Of a DNA stretch of 64,000 bases, positions 25,654 through 33,272 are shown one piece after another. The stretch spans positions 372,001-436,000 of the forward strand of contig NZ_FNVU01000005.1 in NCBI RefSeq assembly GCF_900107965.1. Direction: 5' to 3'. The translations under genes and the position numbers were made by a program. This stretch comes from Actinacidiphila yanglinensis (GTDB lineage Bacteria > Actinomycetota > Actinomycetes > Streptomycetales > Streptomycetaceae). Numbering within the stretch: the first letter of the stretch is position 1; the number at the start of each line of letters is the position of its first letter. The notes under the pieces are model-generated. The model did no database searches. It worked only from the letters and a program-made list of their open reading frames with translations, and was not told the origin of the DNA.

Positions 25654-26112
25654 ATGCAGGCACGGATGAAGAACCCGGCGCAGATCATTCCCGCGGCGAT
25701 GCCCGCCATCGTGGAGGTGTTCAAGGCGGCCGGCAGCAGCGGGGTCGAGCACTCCACCATGGAACTGGTGCACCTGCGGGCGAGCCAGATCAACGGGTGC
25801 AGCGCCTGCGTCGACGCCGGGGTGCGCAACGCCCGCAAGGCGGGCGTCACGGACGAGCAGCTCGGCGCGGTCGCCGCCTGGCGCGAGGCGCCGTACTTCT
25901 CCGACGCGCAGCGCGCGGCGCTGGCGCTGACCGAGGCGGCGACCCGGCTCGCCGACAATCCGGCGGGCGTCTCCGACGAGATCTGGGAGGAGGCGGCGCG
26001 GCACTACACGGAGGAGCAGCTCGCCGGGATCACCCTCATGATCGGGGTCACCAACCTCTTCAACCGCCTCAACGCGACGACCCGTCAGGTGGCCGGTGAG
26101 GGTGCCTGGTAG
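25654..26112 (+). CDS. Carboxymuconolactone decarboxylase/AhpD-like protein
   Basis: 152 residues. The CxxC active site is in SQINGCSACVDAGVRNARKA, typical of AhpD-type small oxidoreductases that reduce peroxidase partners; MELVHLRASQ and LTEAATRLAD complete the core. The ATG follows GAGGAGAG. The last 44 bp overlap tail to tail with the acetyltransferase gene of the polysaccharide operon. Not a true carboxymuconolactone decarboxylase by context. Confidence 0.9.
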   Translation: MQARMKNPAQIIPAAMPAIVEVFKAAGSSGVEHSTMELVHLRASQINGCSACVDAGVRNARKAGVTDEQLGAVAAWREAPYFSDAQRAALALTEAATRLADNPAGVSDEIWEEAARHYTEEQLAGITLMIGVTNLFNRLNATTRQVAGEGAW

Positions 26113-27391
26113 CCGGTGCGGCCTTCCCCGCCGGGGCCTCGCGTGACCGCCGCCGGCGCCGCAGTTCGCGCAGTGCGGCGCGGAGGGCGGCCAGCGCCCG
26201 GCGGGTGAGGAGGGAGGGCAGGGACCGGCGGGTGGACAGCAGCAGCCGGGTGTTGGAGGTGGGGACGGGGCGCCAGTGGGACTTGTGGGGCTCGGCGCCC
26301 CTGAGCATGCTGTGGACGGGCCGGTCGGCGGCACTGGTGAGGCGGGCGCCGTGCCGGGTGAGGAGGGTGTTGAGGTCGACCTTGGCCGCGCTCAGGGCGG
26401 GGAGGTCGGCGCCGTAGAGGTAACCGCCGGCCAGGGCGGGCGACAGGACGGTGAGGTTCACGGCGACCACCGCGCCGCGCAGCCGGAACTCGGTGAGCAG
26501 CGCCTCGCCGGATTCCGTCATCAGGGCGCAGGCGTGGGAGAGGTGCGCGGCGAAGCGGGGCCGGAGGTGCTCGGGGGTGACGCCCCGGCCCTCCCACTGC
26601 GCGGCGTGCAGCCGCAGCATCGTGGCGACGGCGGCGGGCACGTCCGCGGCGGGCACGTCGTGCTCCTGGATGCCGGCGGCGTCGATCTTGCGCAGGTTGG
26701 AGCGGATGCGCTGGCCGCGTGAACTGCCCACCCGGGCGATGAGTTCGGACATCGGGCCACCGGGCAGTTCCAGGCACTCGGAGTCGGCGAGCATCCGCTT
26801 GGGGCCGGGCCACAGGTCGTACAGCCGCCCGGCGGCGCCGCCCGGGGGCACCTCGCCCAGGTCGACCAGCGAGCCCCGGGACGCCCGGCGCATCCCCCGC
26901 ACCAGGGCGGCGGCCACCGCCTCGCCGCCCGCGCCGGGGTCGACGAGCGCGTCGGAGAAGTCCGTGACGGCGCCGCCGAGCGGGACGAGGGCCGGCAGCG
27001 GGCGGTAGGTGCGCATCAGCGCGAACGCGCCCACCAACTCCCCTTGGCCGCCGGACTCCGTGCCCTCCCCGGCCGGGTCGCCGCCGCGCCGCACCAGGAC
27101 GATCCGCAGCCGCCCCGGCCGGCCGTACCAGAGCCACCACGAGTACAGCCAGCCGTGGCTCTGGAACGGGGTGGCCCGCGGGCAGGCGCGGTGCAGGCGC
27201 GCCCACTGCGGGGCGAGCGCGGCGAACTCGCCGGGGTCGCGGCAGATGTGGACGTCGAGTCCGGCCGCCATGGCCGGTGCCGAAGCGTCCGTCGGGTGAG
27301 CGGCGCCGGTCGGCGGTGCCTCCGGAGTCCTCGGGCGAGGGGTGCCGGTGACGGCCGGGGGCGCCTGCGTGTCGGGGCCTTCCACGCTCAC
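26069..27391 (-). CDS. GNAT/FemAB-like acetyltransferase, last gene of the polysaccharide operon
   Basis: 440 residues. A Thr/Pro-rich N-terminus of about 45 residues precedes a BioF2/FemAB-like double GNAT region: FQSHGWLYSWWLWYGRPGRL, SRGQRIRSNLRKIDAAG, LSAAKVDLNTLLTRHGARL. Enzymes of this type acylate or aminoacylate sugars or lipid-linked intermediates and are common in extracellular glycan loci. GTG 27391 overlaps the previous stop as GTGA and has no strong ribosome-binding site, so translation is probably coupled. The very basic C-terminus (RRRRRSRE) could contact the membrane surface. Confidence 0.85.
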   Translation of the reverse strand: MSVEGPDTQAPPAVTGTPRPRTPEAPPTGAAHPTDASAPAMAAGLDVHICRDPGEFAALAPQWARLHRACPRATPFQSHGWLYSWWLWYGRPGRLRIVLVRRGGDPAGEGTESGGQGELVGAFALMRTYRPLPALVPLGGAVTDFSDALVDPGAGGEAVAAALVRGMRRASRGSLVDLGEVPPGGAAGRLYDLWPGPKRMLADSECLELPGGPMSELIARVGSSRGQRIRSNLRKIDAAGIQEHDVPAADVPAAVATMLRLHAAQWEGRGVTPEHLRPRFAAHLSHACALMTESGEALLTEFRLRGAVVAVNLTVLSPALAGGYLYGADLPALSAAKVDLNTLLTRHGARLTSAADRPVHSMLRGAEPHKSHWRPVPTSNTRLLLSTRRSLPSLLTRRALAALRAALRELRRRRRSREAPAGKAAPATRHPHRPPDGSSR

Positions 27392-28068
27392 ACCGCCGCG
27401 CGTTCGGGCCGGGGTTCGGACGGGTGGACCGACGGGGCCGGCAGCGCGGTGCGGGCCGGCTCGCCGTCCTCGCGCCGGGGCCGGACCAGCAGGACGAGGG
27501 CGCCGAGCAGGCCGCCCGCGCTCGCGCCGACCGCGCCCGACAGCGTCGCGGACGGGGAGGAGGGCGCGGCGGGGGCGGCGGCGGGGGAGAAGACGAGCAG
27601 CCGGACGCCGGTGCTCGCGGAGTCGCGGTTGCCGGTGGCCGCCAGCGAGCGGGCCACGCCGTTGGCGATGGTGGCGGCGGTCCGCGCCCGGGACGAGCTG
27701 CCGGTGACCGAGATCATCGGGGCGTCCGGTGAAGTGGCCGCCTGCACGTGACCCTTGAGGTCGGCGGCGGCGGTGTGGGTGGCGGCCTGGGCGCCGGCCA
27801 GCACCGCGGAGCCGGTGACGATCCGGCCGTACGCCTGCGCGAAGCCGAGCGCGGTCGTCGCGTCGGTGCCCTTCTGCGGTACGACCATCACGTACCCGGT
27901 GGCGGCGTACTGCGGGGTGGCGGCGAGCCCGTAGCCGAGGCCGCCGAGCAGCCCGATGCCGATGCCCAGCGGCACCGGCAGCCAGCGCGGCAGCGCGCGT
28001 CGTGGCGCGCGCCGCCTGCGGTCCTGCGGGTCGCTGGTGTCGCCGGTGTGGTTCACGGTGTGTCTCAC
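27388..28068 (-). CDS. Wzz-like polysaccharide chain-length regulator without kinase domain
   Basis: 226 residues. N-terminal span (WLPVPLGIGIGLLGGLGYGL), an outer domain of about 110 residues (GYVMVVPQKGTDATTALGFA, MISVTGSSSRARTAATIANG), a second span (LSGAVGASAGGLLGALVLLV) and a short tail. This is the two-span layout of Wzz/Wzc-type co-polymerases that set chain length with the Wzy polymerase. The bacterial tyrosine kinase part is missing and none is encoded nearby. GTG 28068 overlaps the previous stop. Confidence 0.82.
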   Translation of the reverse strand: MRHTVNHTGDTSDPQDRRRRAPRRALPRWLPVPLGIGIGLLGGLGYGLAATPQYAATGYVMVVPQKGTDATTALGFAQAYGRIVTGSAVLAGAQAATHTAAADLKGHVQAATSPDAPMISVTGSSSRARTAATIANGVARSLAATGNRDSASTGVRLLVFSPAAAPAAPSSPSATLSGAVGASAGGLLGALVLLVRPRREDGEPARTALPAPSVHPSEPRPERAAV

Positions 28069-29291
28069 TTCTGCGCGGGTGTCGGGGTGGTGGGTTCGGC
28101 GGTGGCCGCGGGTGCAGCGGGTGCCGCGGGCGGTGCCTGCGGGGGTGTGGCGGCCCGGGCCGGGTGGGGTACGGTCGCTGCTGCTTCCTGCCGGTGGGGC
28201 CGCGGACGGTGCCGCTCGCCCGCCTCGGCGTACAGCGCCATGACGCGCTGCGCGGTGCGGGCGATGTGGTAGATCCCGACGGCCGCCGGGACGGGCAGCC
28301 GGCGCGGTCCCGCGCGATGCTCCGCGGCCAGTGCGGCGGGCAGTTCGCCCAGGTCGATCCGGCGGGTGCCGGGCGCGTCCTCGGCGGGCAGGTCCTCCAC
28401 GGCGGGGCAGGCCGTGTGGAGCACGGGCAACCCGGCGGCCAGTGCCTCGACCACCGCAAGCCCGAACGCCTCCTCGGCGGAGGCCGAGACGAACAGGTCC
28501 ATGGCGGCCAGCAGCGCGGGCACGTCGGGGCCGCTGGAGTCGGTGACGTGCACCCGGTGCTGGAGGTTCAGGCGGTGCACGAGCCGCAGCAGCGGCACCC
28601 GTTCGGGTCCGTCGCCGGCCAGCACCAGGTGGCTGCCGGGCACGTCGGCGACCGCCCGGACCAGCGCGTCGAACCGCTTTCCCGGCACCTGCCGGCCGAC
28701 CCCGCCGACCACGTACGCGTCCTCGGGGATGCCGAGCCGGACCCGGGCGGCGGAGCGCACCTTCGGGTCGAAGCGGAAGGGCTCCGGGTCGATGCCGTTG
28801 GGCGCGAGGTGCACGCGCTCGCGGGGCACGCCCCAGCGCACCAGCCGCTCCGCGACGGTCGTGGACACCGCGAGGGTGCCGTGGCCGAGCCGTTCGGTGG
28901 CGCGGTACAGGGCGCGGGTGCCGAGGGTCAGCGGGCGGCCCTCGATCTGGGTGGCGCCCAGCGAGTGCTCGGTGGCCACGACGGTGCGGACGCCGGCCAG
29001 CCGCGCGGCGAGCCGCCCGTAGACACAGGCCCGGTACAGGTGGGTGTGCACCACGTCGTAGCGGCCGGCGCGGATGAGCGCGGTGAGCGGGCGCAGCACG
29101 CCCACGTCGCGGTTCCCGGTCATCCCCAGGTGGTGCACCCGGACGCCGTCCGCCTGGATCGCGTCGGCCACCGGGCCGGGGTCGGTGAGTGTGAGCACCT
29201 CGCAGTCGGCCTCCAGGTGCGGGAGCAGCAGGCGCAGTTGCTGCTCCGCGCCGCCGACGTTGAGGCCGGTGATGACGTGCAGGACCCTCAT
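28065..29291 (-). CDS. Glycosyltransferase family 4 (GT-B fold)
   Basis: 408 residues. Opens MRVLHVITGLNVGGAEQQLR with the GGAE loop; the C-terminal donor domain has VGRQVPGKRFDALVRAV and the EX7E element EEAFGLAVVEALAAGLPV. It should transfer a sugar from a nucleotide donor to the lipid-linked repeat unit at the inner membrane face. The last 40 residues form a Pro/Ala/Thr tail. ATG 29291 overlaps the previous stop (ATGA) and follows GGAGG. Confidence 0.92.
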   Translation of the reverse strand: MRVLHVITGLNVGGAEQQLRLLLPHLEADCEVLTLTDPGPVADAIQADGVRVHHLGMTGNRDVGVLRPLTALIRAGRYDVVHTHLYRACVYGRLAARLAGVRTVVATEHSLGATQIEGRPLTLGTRALYRATERLGHGTLAVSTTVAERLVRWGVPRERVHLAPNGIDPEPFRFDPKVRSAARVRLGIPEDAYVVGGVGRQVPGKRFDALVRAVADVPGSHLVLAGDGPERVPLLRLVHRLNLQHRVHVTDSSGPDVPALLAAMDLFVSASAEEAFGLAVVEALAAGLPVLHTACPAVEDLPAEDAPGTRRIDLGELPAALAAEHRAGPRRLPVPAAVGIYHIARTAQRVMALYAEAGERHRPRPHRQEAAATVPHPARAATPPQAPPAAPAAPAATAEPTTPTPAQK

Positions 29292-30076
29292 GCCGTGCCT
29301 CCTGCCGGCACGGATCCGGCGGGGAGCGGGGCGAGCCGGGGCCGCCGCACCCGGTGCAGCAGCCGTTTGGCGTGCAGCCGGGGGGAGTTGTCGGCCTGGC
29401 CCACGTACGCGCGTGGCAGCGCGTGGCCGCATGCCAGCGGCCCGGGGTCGACCGCGCAGGCGTAGTCGTATCCGGCCCGCCGGACCGCGGCCACGGTGCG
29501 CGGGTCGACCGCGCCGTAGGGGTGGCAGAAGCCGGCCGGGACGCTGCCGGTGATCTCCGCCAGCAGCCGCCTGCTCTCCTGGAGTTCGGCGTCGAGTTCG
29601 TGGTCGTCCAGGGTGGTCAGGTCGCGGTGCAGCAGGCCGTGCGAGCCGATCTCCATGCCGGCGGACCGCGCCCGCCGGATGCCGTCGGCGGTGAGCAGCT
29701 GCTTGCGCGGGCCTTCCGGGTCCCAGACGTTGCTGCCGCCGAGCCGGCCGGGCAGCGCGAACACGGTCGCGGTGTGGCCGTACTCGCGCAGCAGCGGCAC
29801 CGCCTCGGTGAGGAAGTCGGCGTAGCCGTCGTCGAAGGTCAGCCCGACCAGCCGGGCGGCTCGGCCGCGGGCCCGGGCGGTCAGCAGCTCGCGCATGCTG
29901 ACGCCGGTCAGGCCGTGCCGGCGCAGCCAGCGCAGCTGGCGCGCGAGCCGGTCCGGGGTCACCGTGACCAGGTACGGGTCGCCGGCCCGGCGGTCGCCCA
30001 CCGAGTGGTACATCAGCGTCCAGGGTGCCGGGCGGCCGGTGTGGACACCCGCGGGGAGGAGGAGGTCAGCGGTCAT
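29288..30076 (-). CDS. Polysaccharide deacetylase (NodB-homology, CE4)
   Basis: 262 residues. NodB motifs: LVGLTFDDGYADF (catalytic and metal Asp), EIGSHGLLHRDL (metal His pair, SHxxxH) and FCHPYGAVDP. Enzymes of this class remove N- or O-acetyl groups from polymers. There is no signal peptide, so it either acts in the cytoplasm on precursors or leaves by a non-classical route; this is unusual for CE4 enzymes acting on finished polymer. ATG 30076 overlaps the previous stop (ATGA). Confidence 0.9.
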   Translation of the reverse strand: MTADLLLPAGVHTGRPAPWTLMYHSVGDRRAGDPYLVTVTPDRLARQLRWLRRHGLTGVSMRELLTARARGRAARLVGLTFDDGYADFLTEAVPLLREYGHTATVFALPGRLGGSNVWDPEGPRKQLLTADGIRRARSAGMEIGSHGLLHRDLTTLDDHELDAELQESRRLLAEITGSVPAGFCHPYGAVDPRTVAAVRRAGYDYACAVDPGPLACGHALPRAYVGQADNSPRLHAKRLLHRVRRPRLAPLPAGSVPAGGTA

Positions 30077-31863
30077 GGACGGCCCTTCCGTGTGACGATG
30101 GCGAGCAGGTCGGGGACTTCGGGCACCCGGGCGGCGAGCGCGGCCGCGGCGAACACCGCGGGCACCGCCACCGCGCAGGCGGCCACGGCGACCGCCGGGT
30201 CCGGCAGCCGGTGCGCCAGCGCCCACCCGGCGGCGGTCGCGCACAGCGCGGCCAGCGCGATCCGCGCGATGCGGGGCGCCACGGCCCGGGCCCGGACGGC
30301 GACGGTGTGGGCGCCCAGGCCGCGCAGCAGCAGGGCGGCCGTGACGGTGATGCCGAGCGCGTTGCCGGCCGCGATGCCGTACACGCCCCACGGCCCGGCG
30401 GCGGCCGCGTCGGTGACCACGGTGACGAGCAGGCCCAGCGCCATCGCGGCGGCCGGGTACCAGGTCGGGCCGGCCGCCGAGAAGTACGGCCGGACCAGGG
30501 CGCCCACCAGGCTCTGGCCGAGCAGGCCGAGGGCGTAGACCCGCATCACCGTCGCGGTGGCCGCGGTGTCGGCGGCGGTGAACTCGCCGCGCTGGAAGAG
30601 GACGTCGATGATCTGCGGGGCGCACGCGACCACGTAGGCGGTGCCGAGCAGCACCACCAGGCAGGCGAGCGCCAGGTCGCGTTCGACCCGCTGCCTGGCC
30701 TGCTCCAGGTCGCCGCCGGCCAGCGCCCGCGACAGGACCGGGAAGGTGACCGTCACGATCATCACCGACAGCGCCATCGGCAACTGGGCGACCTTCTCCG
30801 CGTAGTTGAGGTGCGAGATCGCCCCTGCGGGGAGCGGTGCGGCGAAGAACCGCTCGACCAGCACCTGTGCCTGCCGGCTGAGGGTGAACACGACGACCGG
30901 GGCGAGCAGCGCCAGTCCGAGCGGGTTGCCCGGGACCGGCCCGGCCGGGCCGGGCGGCGTGGCGCGCAACACCTGGACGAAGGACGGCAGTTGGACGGCG
31001 ATCATCAGCGCGCCGCCGACCGCGACCCCGGCGGCGGCCGCCTTCACGCCGAGCCTGCCGTGCAGGGCGAGGAGCACGGCGACGATGCCGGTGTTGTACG
31101 CGATGTAGATCGCGGCGGGTGGCACGAAGCGGCGGTGCGCGCGCAACGCGGCGCTGAGGTAGCCGGCGACGCCGAAGGTGAGCACGGTCAGCGCGGTCAG
31201 CCGGGTGCACGCCACGGCGGTGGCCGGGTCGGCGAGGCCGGGGGCGAGGACGCGGACGACCCAAGGGGCGCCCGCGGCGAGCGCGGCGGTCAGCACCGCG
31301 AGCGCGGCGAGCAGGCGCGGCAGGGTGCCGCGCACCAGGGAGCGCGTGCCGTCGCCGCGGGCGAGGACCGCGCTGAAGGCGGGCACCATCAGCAGCGCCA
31401 TCGCGTCCTCGATCAGGACCGTCGCCGCGATCTCGGGGATCGTCCACGCCACGAGGAAGGCGTCGCTCTCCGCGCCGGCGCCGAACAGGTGGGCGATGCC
31501 CTGGTCGCGGACGAGGCCGAGGACGGAGCCGGCGACGCTCAGCCCCGCGGTGACCGCCGCCGCGTGTGCCATGCGCGAGGGGCGCGGCGCCGCGTGCGCG
31601 CCGCGGGTGCGGGGCGGGCGTACCTCGATCGGCTCGGGCGGCAGCGCCCAGACGTCGGGCGGGTCGGGGAGGAAGGCCGATCCGGCGGACGGGTGGGCCG
31701 GGTGGAAGGAGTCGGCCGGGTGGGTCCACAGGTCGTAGGGGGCTCCGTCGACGCTTCCCGCGGCGTGCGGGTCCGGCGCCGCCTGCCGCGCCGGCCTCCT
31801 CCAGGGTTCCGCGTCCTCGGGCGGGCCCTCGCCCGCGGGCCGCGGGACCTCCGTGCTCGTCAT
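30073..31863 (-). CDS. MurJ/MviN-family lipid-linked oligosaccharide flippase (Wzx role)
   Basis: 596 residues with about 14 membrane spans starting MAHAAAVTAGLSVAGSVLGL at residue 98. Typical MOP-superfamily segments include GLVRDQGIAHLFGAGAESDA and LNYAEKVAQLPMALSVMIVT. In this operon it most likely flips the undecaprenyl-linked repeat unit, like Wzx, and is not the housekeeping lipid II flippase. The first 97 residues form a Pro-rich, probably disordered cytoplasmic tail with HPADSFHPAHPSAGSAF. ATG 31863 overlaps the previous stop. Confidence 0.88.
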   Translation of the reverse strand: MTSTEVPRPAGEGPPEDAEPWRRPARQAAPDPHAAGSVDGAPYDLWTHPADSFHPAHPSAGSAFLPDPPDVWALPPEPIEVRPPRTRGAHAAPRPSRMAHAAAVTAGLSVAGSVLGLVRDQGIAHLFGAGAESDAFLVAWTIPEIAATVLIEDAMALLMVPAFSAVLARGDGTRSLVRGTLPRLLAALAVLTAALAAGAPWVVRVLAPGLADPATAVACTRLTALTVLTFGVAGYLSAALRAHRRFVPPAAIYIAYNTGIVAVLLALHGRLGVKAAAAGVAVGGALMIAVQLPSFVQVLRATPPGPAGPVPGNPLGLALLAPVVVFTLSRQAQVLVERFFAAPLPAGAISHLNYAEKVAQLPMALSVMIVTVTFPVLSRALAGGDLEQARQRVERDLALACLVVLLGTAYVVACAPQIIDVLFQRGEFTAADTAATATVMRVYALGLLGQSLVGALVRPYFSAAGPTWYPAAAMALGLLVTVVTDAAAAGPWGVYGIAAGNALGITVTAALLLRGLGAHTVAVRARAVAPRIARIALAALCATAAGWALAHRLPDPAVAVAACAVAVPAVFAAAALAARVPEVPDLLAIVTRKGRP

Positions 31864-33272
31864 CGGGCGGGCCCGTCGGCGGAGTGGAGGGCCCACCAGG
31901 CGGTGAGGCCGAGCAGGACGGCGGTGAGGGTGGTGGAGGGGCCGCCGATGTCGGCGTAGAGGAAGTCGACGGACTGCCACAGCAGGAGGCCGACGGCGGC
32001 GAGCCCGGGGGCGACGGCGCCGCCGGAGCCGAGGGCGCGCGGCGCGCGGCGCGCGCGGTGCAGGCGGGCGGTGCCGGCCGCGAGGAGGGCGGCCCAGGAC
32101 CCGGTCAGCAGCGCGCAGCCGAGGAGGCCCTGCTCGGAGAGGGTGAGCAGGTACATGTTGTGCGGGGAGAGCAGGGGTTCGCGGGTGAACGTCTGCCCGG
32201 CGCCGGCGGTGTCGCTCCCGGAGTCGAGGGCGAGGGAGGCGTGGGAGTCGCGCTCGTCGGGGAAGCGTTTGAGGCCGACCCCGGTGGCGGGGTGCTCGCG
32301 CCACATCGACAGGGCGGCCGACCAGAGGGTGTAGCGGTCGGTGACGGACTGGTCGGGCGCGTCGGTGACCTGGGTGATGCTGTCCAGGCGCTGGGTGATC
32401 ATCTGGGAGCCGACCCCGACCCCGCCGACCAGGAGCACCGCGCAGGCGGCGAGCACCCCGAGGACGCGAAGGGCCTGCCGCCACCCGGCGAGCAGCGTCA
32501 TCGCGGTGAGGGCGAGCGCGGTCGCGATCCATGTGCCGCGGCTGAAGGACACGGTGAGCGGCACCAGGAGCAGGGCGGCGCAGACGGCCGCCCCGGTGCG
32601 TACCGCGCGGCGGCCGGGCGCGAGGGCGTACCCCGCGGCGATGACCAGGCCGTACGCGACGACCGTGGCCATGCCCATGATGTCGGAGGGCCCGAACGTG
32701 CCGACCGCGCGGACGTCCTCGCCCTGGTACGAGGCGCCGGTGCCGGTGGCGTACTGCCACACCCCGATCCCACCCTGGACCAGCGCGAGGGCGACCACCG
32801 CGCCCGCGACCACCGCGAAGTCGCGCCGGTCGCGCAGGAGGAGCACCAGCGCGGCGGGCACGAGCACGAACACCTGGGCGTAGCGCAGGAATCCGGTCAC
32901 CCCGGCGCCGGGGTCGGGCGAGGTGATCGCCGCGACCGCGAAGCCCACCACGGGCGCGCCGAGCACGATCGCCGCGGCCGGGGTGAGCAGCCGCCGGCGG
33001 TCGCGCAACAGGCGGACGGCGCAGGCGAGTACGAGCACCGCGGAGGCGGCGTCGGCGGGGGTGACCTTCCCGGAGGTGGTGACGTCCCCCGGGGTGACCG
33101 GCGCGGCCAGCAGGGCGATGGTCGCGAGGGCGGGCAGCAGGTGGGCGTACGGGGCGAGCCGGCGGAGCAGCGGTGCGGGCGCCGCTGCGCGCGGGGGCGC
33201 CGGTACGGGTGCCGGCCCGCCGCGGTGGGTGGCGGGGGCGGTGCGGCCCGGCAGCGCGGGGGTCCAGGTCAT
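31860..33272 (-). CDS. O-antigen ligase/Wzy-type polymerase
   Basis: 470 residues with about 12 spans and a large loop (TDRYTLWSAALSMWREHPAT, GLKRFPDERDSH, LSPHNMYLLTLSEQG) that carries the Arg/Glu-rich signature of Wzy_C/WaaL proteins. It should polymerise or ligate lipid-linked glycan units outside the membrane. The N-terminal 35 residues are Pro/Ala-rich. Its ATG overlaps the previous stop as TGATG. Confidence 0.88.
   Translation of the reverse strand: MTWTPALPGRTAPATHRGGPAPVPAPPRAAAPAPLLRRLAPYAHLLPALATIALLAAPVTPGDVTTSGKVTPADAASAVLVLACAVRLLRDRRRLLTPAAAIVLGAPVVGFAVAAITSPDPGAGVTGFLRYAQVFVLVPAALVLLLRDRRDFAVVAGAVVALALVQGGIGVWQYATGTGASYQGEDVRAVGTFGPSDIMGMATVVAYGLVIAAGYALAPGRRAVRTGAAVCAALLLVPLTVSFSRGTWIATALALTAMTLLAGWRQALRVLGVLAACAVLLVGGVGVGSQMITQRLDSITQVTDAPDQSVTDRYTLWSAALSMWREHPATGVGLKRFPDERDSHASLALDSGSDTAGAGQTFTREPLLSPHNMYLLTLSEQGLLGCALLTGSWAALLAAGTARLHRARRAPRALGSGGAVAPGLAAVGLLLWQSVDFLYADIGGPSTTLTAVLLGLTAWWALHSADGPAR

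Noticed and set aside
26069-28459. 796-codon start-to-stop frame as one large protein
   Set aside because: Only the last 440 codons show protein-like sequence (acetyltransferase); the upstream part overlaps the Wzz-like and GT genes in the wrong frame.
30073-32760. 895-codon form of the MurJ-like flippase
   Set aside because: The first 300 codons lie inside the ligase gene in another frame; ATG 31863 overlaps the ligase stop and fits the operon pattern.
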